Below are positions 46,840 through 57,935 of a DNA stretch of 64,000 nt, piece after piece. The stretch spans positions 82,477,282 through 82,541,281 of the forward strand of contig CM056741.1 in NCBI GenBank assembly GCA_029851415.1, read 5' to 3'. Position numbers and translations under genes: made by a program. The notes under the pieces were generated by a model. The model was given only the letters and a program-made list of their open reading frames with translations, was not told where the DNA came from and did not search any database. Numbering within the stretch: position 1 is the stretch's first letter; every line of letters begins with the position of its first letter. This DNA comes from Eretmocerus hayati (lineage: Eukaryota > Arthropoda > Insecta > Hymenoptera > Aphelinidae).

Positions 46840-49800
46840 TGTATCTCACTCTCATTCGAATCATTCATTCATTGCATCCTTCAATTAATTCTCTACAGTA
46901 ACACCGACTCATCTACTCTCATTTCATTCTCTTCCCTATCCTCATTTCATCTCATTCCCAATCTCCATCATCTACATCAACAACATTCATCTCCTTTCCT
47001 ACATTCTTCTTCCATCAAAATTTTCCATCATTCACACCATCTCGTCACATCATTCATACACGCCAATGATCGCCTATTTGGGATAGAATTCTTGCACGCA
47101 GGTAAGCCGCCCTCGGGTGCAGAGGTTGCGTCCAAATCCATCACCAAGTTGGAGGGTGAGGCGGTCATTCTCATTTATCTCATTACCCTTCCCTTTCTCA
47201 TCGTATCACATTTCCATTCGAATCATTCATTCATTGCATCTTTCAACTAATTTCCTTCATTAACACCAACTCATTTACTTCCACTTCATTCCTTCCCTCG
47301 TTTCTTCTCATTTCGACTCTCCATCCTCAACATCAACACCATTCATCTCATTTACTACATTCATCTTTCACCGAATTTTCCCATCATTCACACCTTCTCG
47401 TCACAACATTCATACATGCCAATGATCGCCTACTTGGAGGTGAATTCTGACACGCATCACCAAGTAAGAGAATGAGCTTCACCATCTTAACTTCATTCAA
47501 TCTCATCATCTTTCATAAAATTTCCTACTTTACCACCATCTCATCCCCTTTTCCACATCGTCCTCACCACCTCATCACATTCATTATAAATACGCCAATG
47601 CTCGCCTATTTGGATGCGAATTCTTGCACGCAGCTTACCTGCGGGTGCAGAGGTTGCGTCCGAATTCACATCCAAGTAGAAAAGTGAGGTGATCATCTCT
47701 TCCACTACATCACACTCATCCATCCATCTCCGACAAATGAGATTTTCGTCATTCATTGCATGTTTTATCTCATTTCTATTTCGTATTTTATTCCATACTC
47801 TTCATTATCACCATCTCATTTTCTCACGTACTTTTGCTTCATCGCTTTCCCTTCTCTTCTTCAATTTCATCTCACAATCATCCAATCTCATCATTTTTCA
47901 TACCATATTCTACTTCACCGTCATCTTACCTCCTTTTCTAAATTATTCTTATCACCTCATCACATCCATCCTAAATACTCATCATTCATACCATCTCATT
48001 TCCTTCCCTACATTTTCTTCATTTCCTCCCCTTCTCTACTCTCATTCCATCTTAACTTCATTCAATCTCATCATCTTCCATACGATTCCCTCCTTTCCAC
48101 CATCTCTTCCCCTTTTCCACATCATCCTCACCACCTCATCACATCCATCATAAATTCGCCAATGATCGCCTACTTGGATGCAAATTCTCGCACGCAGGTA
48201 AGCCGCCTTCGTGTGCAGAGGTTGCGTCCGAATTCGCATACAACTAGGAGGGTGAGGCAATCATCCATTCCATTACATCACACTCATCCATCTCATACAT
48301 CACGTACAGATTCGTCATTCATTGCTTGTTCCATTTCATTTCTACTTCGTAAAAAATTCCATACTCTTCATCATCACCATCTCATTTTATTACCTCCTTC
48401 TCCTTGATCGCTTTCCCTTCTCTTCTTCCATTCTATTCCACCTCCATTCAATCTCATCATTTTTCATATCATTTTCTACTCCGCCGTCATCTCACCCCTT
48501 TTTCCAAATTATTCTTATCACCTCATCACATTTATCACAAATACTCTTCATTCATAACATCTCATTTCCTTCCCTATATTTCCTTCATCCCCTACCCTTC
48601 TCTACTGTCATTCCATCTAAACTTCATTCAATCTCATCATCTTTCATACTATTTCCTACTTTACCGTCATCTCATCTCCTTTTTCACACCATTCTCACCA
48701 CCTCATCACATCCATCATAAATACGTCAATGATCGCCTACTCGGATGCAAATTTTTGCACGCAGGTAAGCCACCTTTGGGTGCAGAGTATGCGTCCGAAT
48801 TCACATCCAATTAAGAGGGTGAGGTAATCATTCATCCCACTATATCACACTCATCCATCTCATACATCACATACATATTCGTCATTCATTGAATGTTCCA
48901 TCTCATTTCTATTTCGTATTCCATTTCATACTCTTTATTATCACCATCTCATTTCCTTACGTCCTTTTCCTTCATCGCTTTTATTCTATCTCACCTCTTC
49001 ATTTCTCATGGGCCGAGTCTATATAGACGCGCTCACTCGGGGCGCGCGCGCTCTCTCCGCTCGCACTCTCCACCCAAACACCAGAGTACTCGCCGGAGTA
49101 GGTACCGAAAATGAGATTCGAAAATCTTTTGACGAGTGTTCCGTCCCAATTTGAGTATCAGCGCGAGTTTATGAAATGAAAAACGGCCAGTCTATTGCGT
49201 GAATCGAGCAAAAAATTAATTAGCATCGAATAGAGATCGAAAAACGAGAGGCGCGCTTATAAGCATCTCCCAACTTTTCATCAGGTCTCCAACTTGCAAA
49301 CCATTCAGCAGTATTCAGCATCATCTTCGTTAAACATTGGTACTTATTCCAGAAGCTGAATGATGACTTAAAGTGTATAAAATTTTGATTAAGAACACCC
49401 AAGATATCCCAAATTTACGGAGGAGTGAGTCTTGTAACACAAATCTGATCTTTGGTGTACATGGAATAGCTCGATTCTTCGTAACTAGAGTTTCGCCCAT
49501 CTTTGGTTATTTCACAGTTTCTGGAGAAAATTTTGATGCAGACCCAAGATAATATTGAATATTGTTGAATAAGCCGCGAGTGAGTAGTCTGAGAAGTTGG
49601 GGGTGGCGATATTAGGCACATTGGCCGACACCCACGTCTCTCATTTTTCGATCTCTATTCGATGCAAATCGATTCTTCGATTGATTTACGCAATAGACTG
49701 GCCGTTTTGTATCCCACGAACCCGTGCTGATACTCTGATCGAGAGGGAACACTTCACGAAAGATTTTCAAATCCCATTTTCGGTACAAATTCCGATGTTT

Positions 49801-50360
49801 GGGTAAAGAGTGCAAGCGGAGAGAGCGCGCGCGCCCAGGGTGAGCGCGTCTATGTAGACTCGGCCATACCATTTTCTACTCCACCGCCATCTCATCTCCT
49901 TTTCTACACAATTCTCACCACCTCATCACATTCATTATAAATACCATAGAGAATCTAATTTTTCCATCATTCACCCCTTCTCGTCACAACTTTCATACAC
50001 GCCAATGATCGCCTACTTGGAGGTGAATTCTTGCACGCATCACTAAGTAGGAGGATAGGGCAGTCTTCTTCATTCTCCTTATTTCATGAACACCATTCAT
50101 CTCCTTTTCTACATTCATCTTCCATTCCATTTTTAACATTCTTATCATATGATTACTCTTCCCATCATCTCATTTCTCTATCTCATTCCCATACGAATCC
50201 TTCACCTATTACATCTTTGACTCATTTTCTATCATCAACAATAACACCAACTCTTTCACCTTCACTTTTATCTAATTTTCATCCCTTCTCTGAGATCATC
50301 TCATTCTCATTCTCCATTTTCTACGTCAATCCATTCCTTCTTCACTCCATTTGAGACATT
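46840..50360. repeat. Pyrimidine-rich array with conserved ~90-bp core
   Basis: A core GCCAATGATCGCCTACTTGG...TTCTTGCACGCAGGTAAGCC...GTGCAGAGGTTGCGTCCGAATTC occurs near 47063, 47420, 47597, 48157, 48724 and 50000. It is embedded in CTCATC/TTCCAT-rich filler (CATCTCATTTCCTTCCCTAC). The core contains CGCACGCAGGTAAGCC, which matches a splice donor. Long Ser/Phe/His-rich ORFs here result from the filler composition. Confidence 0.85.
49011..49865. mobile_element. 855-bp element with ~240-bp inverted ends
   Basis: GGCCGAGTCTATATAGACGC at 49011 is inverted at the right end (GCGTCTATGTAGACTCGGCC, to 49865). Pairing continues through CGCGCGCGCTCTCTCCGCT, GAAAATCTTTTG and GGCCAGTCTATTGCG to about 49245 and 49620, with indels. 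The element interrupts the pyrimidine-rich array; flanking bases match the uninterrupted array (TTTCAT/ATACCATTTTC) but the target duplication is too short to define. No transposase. Confidence 0.85.
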
Positions 50361-50659
50361 CCATCAATCACTTCCATACATCATCCGTATTCCCGCACTT
50401 GCAACATCATAATACCTATGTATGGTGAGTAAATGCGAAAATCGGTGCGAATTCAACGGTGACTCGGGGGAAGGGTTCAACAGACAGACTATAGACAATT
50501 TCACATCATAATTACAATAATTAAGCCGCGGGCAAAATTCCGTCCGTCCGGATCCCCCCGAGCAGGGCTGCCAACGTAAAATCGTAAGCAGGGTTGCCAA
50601 CTTGACGGAAAAAAATATGAGTTGGTATTGTGAGAGCGACAATAGACCTTATGTGTCGC

Positions 50660-50960
50660 GAGTGTCTAAGTACTTATTATCTAAGATCATCTAAGATCAT
50701 CTGAGATCATCTAAGATTATCTAAGATCATCTAAGATCATCTAAGATCATCTATGATCATCTTGAAGTTATCTTTTGATTATCTTTTTATCTTATTGTTA
50801 TCTTTTGATCATCTTTTTATCTTTTGGTCTTCTTATGATTATTCTTGAGTTATTGAGTCGTCTTTTGATTATTTCTACTTTGCTTTTTCGGTAGTTTTTA
50901 CTTTTTCGAGTGATTTTTTTATACGTTTTCATTTTTTTGGTGTATTAAATTGGAGTAATT
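50660..50960. repeat. GATCATCTAA microsatellite decaying into ATCTTTTG repeats
   Basis: A regular ATCATCTAAG run at 50670-50765 grades into ATCTTTTGATTATCTTTTT up to about 50870. A similar decayed tract occurs at 55500-55690, so the two bracket the 51-55.5 kb region. Confidence 0.85.
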
Positions 50961-51789
50961 GTTTTTTTATGTAATGTGCAATTTTTTAGAGATGGTATTA
51001 CTCAATCGTTGTTTAATTCACATGAATTTTCTGAAACACTTGAGTGATTCACCTTGAAAAAAGTTGATTATTGATTATTCTTTCAACTATGCATTGGGTA
51101 CTCTTTAGGAGATTTGATAATCATTCAGAAAGATTTCATTAATGAATTTGAATGAATAGAATTCTATTGTTGCAATATGGAAATTGTTAGATTGTTTGTT
51201 ATATTGATTTGAGTGTCTTATCATGTTGTGTGTGGAGTGTTGATGAATTAGTTTTGGATTTTTCGCTTCGGTCGCTCCCAGCGGAGTTAATATAACTCTT
51301 GAGCCATGGCCTAGGCGAGATACCGCAACGTTATCATCAATGTAAAGTTAGTGTTTCGATAGTGCTATGTGTGATCAGTTGATTGCATTAAAGCCTATAT
51401 ATGTGATGAGTGTGGTGTTGATGAGTTTGTATTGGATTTTTCGCTTCGGTCGCTCTCAGCGGAGTTAATCACTCTTGAGCCATGGCCTAGGCGAGTCACC
51501 GCAACGTTCTCATCAGTGTGAATTGAAGTGTTTTAATTATGATTGATGTGATTTTTTGTTTGTTCTGAATCATCAATGGTGTTGTATGAGGAACTGTTAG
51601 TGTTCTTTAGTGTAAAATCCATTTTGCAACAATAGTTATTAAAAAGTTTATCTTTATCTCTCATTCCATTCTGGTGAGTGTATTGAAAAAAAAGGAAAAC
51701 CTTGATCTCCGATGACGATTTTAATTGATTGCAAAATCTTCTAAAAGTTATTATCAGGAGAATCTTTTTCCTATTTTGTTCAATTATTG

Positions 51790-52041
51790 CTCGATGGATA
51801 ATGCAGACAGAGTATGTGCGTTCGTAGCCCAGAATTTCACGATTCCAAGAGAATGTACAAATCTATGGATGAGTCATTTACTAACAGGGGACCTTCAAGG
51901 GTTCTGTGTAGAATGACTCAGATATGTAGGGATTCAATTGGGCGGAAATTCTTTGATGGGATCCGTCAGTCAGCTAATAAGAACACCGAATCCTTGACAT
52001 TACCTCAGCACTTTTGTGAGGCACCCTACCGCAGACGATAG
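51790..52041 (+). other. Conserved ~235-bp block, copy A (ORF 51814-52041)
   Basis: The frame 51814-52041 encodes 75 residues (MCVRSPEFHDSKRMYKSMDE...). A second frame, 51725-51916, reads AQNFTIPRECTNLWMSHLLT but has a stop where copy B has Arg. The block is 90 percent or more identical to 53602-53862 while surrounding sequence is far more diverged. The substitutions do not favour third positions of either frame, so a structured RNA or regulatory element is at least as likely as a protein. Confidence 0.4.
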
Positions 52042-52329
52042 TCAAGTATTGGATTCTTCGTATGTTGGAGTCACGTCGATTTATTATTGGCAAAAATTCT
52101 AAAGTTGAATTTACTCATTCTTGAAATTTCTGTCCTATCGTCGTGGTCGTGATTTTAAATTATTTATGATTTCGCAATCAATTAAAATCGTCGGAATTGA
52201 AATGTAATTGATTTGAATGATGTCGAACCACAATTTGGAAAGAAATTATATCGTTGTTTTTAAGTCATTTTAAAATGTTGTAAAACTTATTCTAATCAAA
52301 CCTATGAAATGAAAGGAGACGAGAGGGGA

Positions 52330-52352
52330 GAGACGGGCAATTGTCCCGTCTC
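52330..52352 (+). terminator. Stem-loop GAGACGGG/CCCGTCTC, first of three copies
   Basis: GAGACGGG (52330-52337), a 7-nt loop, CCCGTCTC (52345-52352), then a T-rich tail. Copies at 52716-52734 and 54128-54146 keep the stem with loop changes; the third gains a G-C pair next to the loop. It resembles a 3'-end hairpin, but no gene is established upstream, so the terminator label is only formal. Confidence 0.4.
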
Positions 52353-53593
52353 TGTTCAATTTTATTAAGTCATCCAGTATACATATCCTTATTTTACAAT
52401 TTTTAGTAAATTTTACAATTTCATAGAAACAGTATAGAAATAGATCATCAGAATAATCACGTCGATTTAATTATGAGGGAAATTCTATATATTAAGAAAT
52501 ACTCATCCTTGAAATATCTGTCCTATCGCCATGGTCTTGATTTTGAATCAATTTTAATTCTATCATGAATTTAAATTTTCGAAATTGAGAAGTGAATGAA
52601 TTGATTTTGTTGAATCTCAGAAAAGTCTTGAAGTCATATGTTTCAAATCATTGTAAAATTAGTTTGAAGCTTATTCTAATTAAACCTATGAAATAAAAGG
52701 AGACGAGAGGGGAGAGACGGGTAAATGTCCCGTTCTGTGGAATTTTATTAGACTATTCAACTTGCATATTCTTTTACAATTTTGGAAAATTTTTATAGCT
52801 TGAAATAAGCTATTATTATTCGACTATAAGAAACTGATGATTTTTTAATGATATTCCTACTGGTTTGACTATTGAAGTTGTTGATTGTTGGATATTTTTC
52901 TAAGTATGATTGGATACACATTAAAAAATTCGATAATCATCTTGAACGATTTTATTGAGAAAAATGAATGGAACTTCTATTCTTGCATTATGAAAATTGT
53001 TAGGTTGCCTATGATACCATTTGAATTCAGTTATTAGGTAGTGTGTGGAATGTTGATGAATTTGTTTAGGATTTTTCGCTTCGGTCGCTCTCAGCGGAGT
53101 TGATCACTCTTGAGCCATGGCCTAGGCGAGTCACCGCAACATCATCATCAGGGTGAAGTTAATGTCTTTAAAGTAAGAGTTATAGGGAAAAGTCTGCATT
53201 ATGGTTTTTATGTAGAAAGTGTAGTGTTGATGGATTTGTTGTGGGCGGTTTATCACTTCGGTCGCTCTCAGCGGAGTTAGTCACTCTTGAGCCATGGCCT
53301 AGGCGAGTCACCGCAACGTTCTCATCAGTGTAGAAAATAAGTGTGATACTTGTAATTCATTGTTTGTAATATGTTATCAATGTGGTTGTAGAAAGTTTCT
53401 CAAGATTATTTAATGTAAGTCCATTTTGCAACAATAGATATGGAAAAGTTCGATAATATTCGTTATTTATTTTGGATTGATTATATTAAGAACAAGGAAA
53501 ATTATGATCTCTAATGAGGATTTAATTATTCAGAAAATTATTTAAAAGTTATTAGGGGGGTAATTTTTTTCTTAAGAGTTCTTCTAATATATA

Positions 53594-53862
53594 TTGAATG
53601 ATGCAGTCGAAGTATGTTTGTTCGTAGCCCAGAATTTCACGATTCCAAAAGAATATACAAATCTATGGATGAGTCATTTACTAACAGGGGACCTTTCAGG
53701 GTTCTGTGTAGAACGACTCAGAAATGTAGGGATTCAGTTGGGCGGAAATTCTTTGATGGGATCCGTCAGTCAGCTAATAAGAACACCAAATCCTTGACAT
53801 TACCTCAGCACTTTTGTGAGCCACCGCAGGCGATAGCCAAGAATTGGATTCTTCGTATGTGA
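53594..53862 (+). other. Conserved ~235-bp block, copy B (ORFs 53614-53862 and 53594-53797)
   Basis: The same block as at 51790. Both frames are open here: 53614-53862 (82 residues, SPEFHDSKRIYKSMDESFTN) and 53594-53797 (67 residues, AQNFTIPKEYTNLWMSHLLT, SVSQLIRTPNP). Neither shows a known domain. Only the first frame is open in both copies. Confidence 0.4.
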
Positions 53863-54320
53863 GAGTCACGTCGTTTTGATACTTAGAAAAATTCTTCAAA
53901 GTAAGCACTATTTATTTTTGAAAACTCTGTCCTATCGTCTTGGTCTTGATTATAAATTGAATTCGATTTTATAGTTAATTAAAATTGTTAAATTGAAAAA
54001 TAAATAAAAGGAATTTTTTGAACCTTAGCAAAATCATTGGATCATCAGTTCCAAGTCTTTTGAAATTATTTAGATGTTTATCTTAATTAAACCTTAAACC
54101 TATAAAATGAATTGAGACGAGGGGAGAGACGGGGAAATGCCCCGTCTTTGTTGAAGTTTATTAGATTATAGCATACATATTTTTTTACCAACTTAAAGAA
54201 CTTTTATAATATCCTTATCTAATTTTTTAACAATTGAATAATCACCTTAAATAATATATATATATAAATATATCATTTGCATTCACCTGGAGATCGTCCT
54301 CATTTGACCCCGTTGACCTC

Positions 54321-54877
54321 TCACTTTCTTCTTAATCCTGGTTGAAAAAAATTGGGTACAGCCTCCTCGCCCTTGTTTCGTTTCCTCTCGCCCTTGAAAG
54401 GAGATGCTGAAATATGAAAATTATTTTAACGTATTATTTTCATCGTACTATAATTGATTTTATATACGCGTACGAACGTATTTAAAAGAGTGAGTTGAAT
54501 GTGAGTGTGTGTGTGTGTATGTGAGTGAGTGAGTGTGTGTATGTGAGTGAGTGAGTGTGCGTGTGTGTGTCTGTATGTGTGTAACTGTGTGTATGTGTGT
54601 GTATGTGTATAACTGTGGCTCTGTGTGTGTTTTAAACGAGACTTCAATATTCATACGAGAGGTCTCAATATTTATATGTAAATTTTGAAAATTATTTAAA
54701 ATATTGAAGTGGTTACTCACCATTGCAGCCTCCTCTGATGGTCCTTGATTGATTGTTTGAGTGATCAGTCAGTCTCCACGGTGAGCTGATCGGGTAGTGC
54801 CCTATAAGTAACGAATGCTGCAAAATAAATGAATATATATAAAATATTTACTATATGTGTGATTGTCAGTGCGAATG

Positions 54878-54933
<56 letters not shown>

Positions 54934-55442
54934 CGGTGTGTGTGAGCGTGTGTGTAAATGATTGTGAGTGAATGAATTCGTGAGCGAGTGACTGAGCGAA
55001 TGAGTGAGTGAAAGAATATGAGTGTGTATGTGTGTATAATTGTGTGTATGTGTTGAGATATCTGGGCTTAATTAATAATATTATAAAATTATAATAATTA
55101 AAATGATAAAAAAAATCACTATAATTACTTACCATTGCAGCGTCCTATGATTAACCTTGACTATTCCTATAGTCGGTAATTATCCTCTGCGGCCTTGAAG
55201 ATGAGCTGGTTGCGGAGGGCTCCATACTAAAAATGCTGCAAATTAAATTAAATTAATTATTAAATAAATTATTAATAATATTATTCATATCATAAAGAAA
55301 AGTTTTGTTGTAATTACTTACCAATACAACCATTTGGGATGTCACTCCATTGTTGTCGCGTCTGCTCCTGTAGTGACTTTCGGACTATCAGGAGCGCCAT
55401 CGACCTCACCCTACGATGGATTGAGGAAGACTGGCGCTTCAT
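54321..55442 (-). CDS. Candidate small multi-exon gene, undescribed
   Basis: Four exon-like segments on the minus strand have consensus splice sites. Exon 1, 55442-55322: ATG at 55442, MKRQSSSIHRRVRSMALLIV and 20 further residues, donor ATTG|GTAAGT. Exon 2, 55235-55133: acceptor TTTGCAG|CAT, donor GCAATG|GTAAGT. Exon 3, 54817-54721: TTTTGCAG|CAT, donor GCAATG|GTGAGT. Exon 4, from 54406: TTTCAG|CAT, encoding SPFKGERKRNKGEEAVPNFF and ending at TGA 54321. Exons 2, 3 and 4 all begin CAT and share an AGG(A)GGCTGCAATG-type end, so they look like duplicates. Joining 1 to 4 gives a basic ~68-residue protein; including 2 or 3 brings an early stop. Introns hold GT microsatellites. Alternatively this is a non-coding spliced RNA. 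No family recognised. Confidence 0.45.
54500..54622. repeat. GTGT/GTGAGT/GTAT microsatellite
   Basis: Alternating GTGTGTATGTGAGTGAGTGA runs, lying in the putative intron between exons 4 and 3 of the minus-strand gene candidate. Confidence 0.9.
54880..55055. repeat. (GT)n microsatellite and GAGTGA repeats
   Basis: A pure GT run of about 44 bases at 54881-54924, a GC run, then degenerate GAGTGAATGA repeats. Lies in the putative intron between exons 3 and 2. Confidence 0.9.
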
Positions 55443-55499
55443 GGCGCCTTCGCGTTGTATATAGGTCTTTTAGCCCCCTCTAGGGGCTATTATGATGAT

Positions 55500-55695
55500 C
55501 GATATTGCGTGTCATAACTTATCTTATCTAAGTTCATCTTATTATCTTAGATGATCGTAAGGTTATCTTTTTATTATCTTTTCATCTAAGTGTCATCTTT
55601 GAATTATCTTTTCATCTTTCAGTCATCTAATGTTATCTTTAGGTTATCTTTTCATCTTTTAATTATCTTAAACGTTATTTTACCGTTATTTCAGT
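55500..55695. repeat. Degenerate TTATCTTTTCATCTAA repeats
   Basis: ATCTTTTCATCTT/ATCTTTAGGTT variants; the same kind of tract as at 50660-50870. Confidence 0.75.
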
Positions 55696-56378
55696 ATTTC
55701 TCGATATTCTTCACTTTACTGTCTCGGAAATAAAGACAACTACAATGGTTAAGACGGTCAGTGATCGTCAGTGATTCTTATGATATTTTCGAAAATCGCA
55801 AAACTTTCATTTTTCCCAAATAAAGTGAAGCCGAGCGAGCGTTAGCGAGCAAGGCAATATCGCTAGTAGAATAAATTCAGACAAAACAGAGGGACCCACA
55901 AAACGCTTAGAAACATTGCAGTAGTCCATGTTCCTGTACCTTACACTACACGAAAGTGTGGTGAGTGAGAGCTCTGAAGAACTTGGTGCGAAAACAATGA
56001 TAACAGAAGGCAAGGGTGCAACGAACAGACTTCCGACTAATTTATTATATTTAGAAAATTTTAGAAGATTATTTCATTCTCATCATTCATCCTTGATCAT
56101 TAAGATCATGATTAGGGGGGGGGGAGTAGGGGGTCACGAAGTAATCGGCTTAAAAAACTGTAGTGAGTGAAAACAACAAATGAACAATACTGATGAATTA
56201 CGAATAAAAATCAGATAATAGAGGGGTCAAAACCAAAATTAGGTAAAGAACCTATATCGTGTGGTGAACAATTGCAAAATTAAAAAACTGTAAACCAAGG
56301 TAAGTGAAAAAATTACTGAGGAAAACGCGAATAGTAACCGCGCTACGCGCAATTTTTTAGTCAGGTAAGGTTAGGTTA
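55696..56378. other. No gene recognised
   Basis: Short ORFs only. AGCGAGCGTTAGCGAGCAAG near 55833 is a small direct repeat. Confidence 0.35.
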
Positions 56379-56512
56379 GCGAAATCTAGGGATATTCCAT
56401 CCTAGGGGTAGAATCGGGCAAAATTAGGTCTAGGGACATTTTCCACCATGACAGGTCAGGTTAGGTTAGGTAAGAGCAGCCCTAGTGACATTTCTACAGG
56501 GTTAGGTTAGTA
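56379..56512. repeat. Interspersed GGTTAGGTTAGG motifs
   Basis: AGGTTAGGTTAG occurs at about 56384, 56459 and 56500, in a setting of decayed GGGACATTTC-type repeats. It resembles the insect telomeric TTAGG unit but is too short and interrupted to be a telomere tract. Confidence 0.6.
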
Positions 56513-56549
56513 TCCAGGGGAAAATCTAGGGACTCTCGACACCATAACA

Positions 56550-56680
56550 GTCGTCACGCGACTTAATATGAAGGAATAACAAACGTAAAGAAAATATGCG
56601 GGAAGGTCCACGAGTGCTCATTCCTGAGATCCGCATATGGGGGCAAGTTGGATACAGAGGCAAGTTGGGTACACTTACCT
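56550..56680. mobile_element. TA-MITE family, copy 4 (end fragment)
   Basis: About 130 bp collinear with the end of copies 1 and 2 that carries the doubled motif. AACAAACG, GAGATCCGCATATGGGGGCA, AGTTGGATACAGAGGCAAGT and TACACTTACCT at 56680 are seen. The opposite end is missing, so the copy is truncated, and the expected TA after the end has become CA. Confidence 0.85.
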
Positions 56681-56921
56681 CATATTCAAAATTATTCGAG
56701 GAGATTTTGAGCTTGTAATGGTCAATAATGGCCACTATAGTGGTTCGCCACGAGCTCGAACCTATGACTTTTATTGTACAGCCGTCATACATGAACATTT
56801 CCATGAAGATCGGAGATCACCTTATTAGGAAACGTCCCTGTCCTCTGGAGGTTGAAAACGCTAATGGAACAATTGAAGAAATGATTTCAGAAATTCGCTT
56901 TCATGTGAACTGTTGAATTTA

Positions 56922-57209
56922 GGCACCACTCAACATGTGAAAATAGTCTTAGACATGTAATTTGTTTGTGTCTTAGACTTCGGCTAAGACAATCTCACGT
57001 GCTCCAAAATTTTCACAACTTGGTATAATAATGATGAAAACGTGAGTTCGATGTAAAAATTAATATCTATGGATCATATCTACAACCCACGCTTTTATCA
57101 TTCTCATACCAAGTTATAAAAATTTCGGAGCACGTGAAATCGTCTTAGCCAATGTCTAGAACAGGAACAAATTACGGGTCTAAGACTATTTCACATTCTG
57201 AGTGGCGCC
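56922..57209. mobile_element. 288-bp MITE with TA duplication
   Basis: GGCACCACTCA at 56922 and TGAGTGGCGCC to 57209 are inverted ends flanked by TA (56920-56921, 57210-57211). Arms of about 125 bp pair through AATAGTCTTAGAC, CACGTGCTCC, AACTTGGTAT to a short centre near 57065. Non-autonomous, Tc1/mariner-like by duplication. Confidence 0.85.
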
Positions 57210-57211
57210 TA

Positions 57212-57935
57212 TATTCACATAGAAGCAAATGTTCAAGAGTATTTTTCTAATCATTCCATCTTCATCATTTCAGTTTATACTTGATCATTTAAAAAAACAA
57301 TCACTGAGCAGCGTCGCGACGCGTATTTGGCAATGGTTATCGTGCGGTAAACGCCTCGAAGAGGCTAGACGAATTGAGCAGCGTGCAGCAACAGTGGCTT
57401 AACAGAGAGCTCTTGTATGAATTTTCCGGAGAGTATACTATTATTCTATATTCTAGTATATCAAGAACTATTCAATGATCATTCGTTGAATGACCGATGA
57501 ATTTTCATTCGTAACTAGCGTTTTTGCCTTACTCGCTACCGCTCGGTCGGCTTGTAAATGTTCTTGATGAGTCATAGGCACCAGAAATGCTTCTATAGTT
57601 CAATAAGAATAGTTGTAAAATAATGATTGCTGATCAATTCAAGGTGTCTAAAAAAAGTTTTAAAATACTTCGCAAAATTGGTATTATATCAAATTATACT
57701 AGCTAATTGAGGAGATATAACTTCAAGTAAGCAACAATGAATATTGCGGAATTGCATAGTTTCTTTTCAATTAGCTGACCTGGTATATCTTTGATCAATC
57801 GATTAGGCTGAAAAACTTCCGTTACATGGCGTGAATGTAAAGGGTTAATCAAAGCGATGTCAATTCAATTCATTGTGCAGTGTGCATAAGTTGACCTTCG
57901 ATCTCCGGACTTGGTGCATATAAGAGCAACTACAA
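57212..57935. other. No gene recognised
   Basis: AT-rich, short ORFs only, no repeats seen. Confidence 0.35.

Larger units (their letters stand above)
51257..53331. other. Conserved 85-bp block, four copies
   Basis: Copies lie at 51257-51343, 51433-51519, 53069-53153 and 53245-53331. The shared core is TTCGCTTCGGTCGCTCTCAG, CGGAGTTAATCACTCTTGAG, CCATGGCCTAGGCGAGTCAC, CGCAACGTTCTCATCAGTGT in this order. The two adjacent palindromes GCCATGGC and GCCTAGGC are invariant. On the minus strand each copy begins with TGATGA and, in three of four, has CTGA some 55 nt on (a box C/D-like pair), but no closing stem is obvious. Function unknown; a small RNA or a protein-binding site is possible. Confidence 0.7.
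50970..54180. repeat. 1.81-kb tandem duplication with conserved blocks
   Basis: Landmarks recur at a constant offset of 1,812 bp: 51257/53069, 51433/53245 and about 51785/53597. The two copies have drifted strongly between landmarks (about two thirds identity by eye), while the blocks listed separately are 90 percent or more identical. Terminal parts (GGAGACGAGGGGAGAGACGG) occur three times. Confidence 0.85.

Noticed and set aside
47689..48814. Ser/Phe/His-rich ORFs up to 215 codons
   Set aside because: Composition of the CATCTC/TTCCAT filler; no start context, no domain, neighbouring copies of the array are broken differently.
54426..55135. Thr/His/Ser repeat ORFs on the minus strand
   Set aside because: Translation of GT and GAGT microsatellites lying in the putative introns.
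55455..55464. TATATA upstream of the minus-strand gene candidate as its TATA box
   Set aside because: It lies only about 16 nt before the ATG at 55442, so transcription would start downstream of that ATG; it could only serve the internal ATG.
56379..56512. Telomeric TTAGG tract
   Set aside because: Only two or three units at a time, separated by unrelated sequence; such fragments are common inside insect chromosomes.
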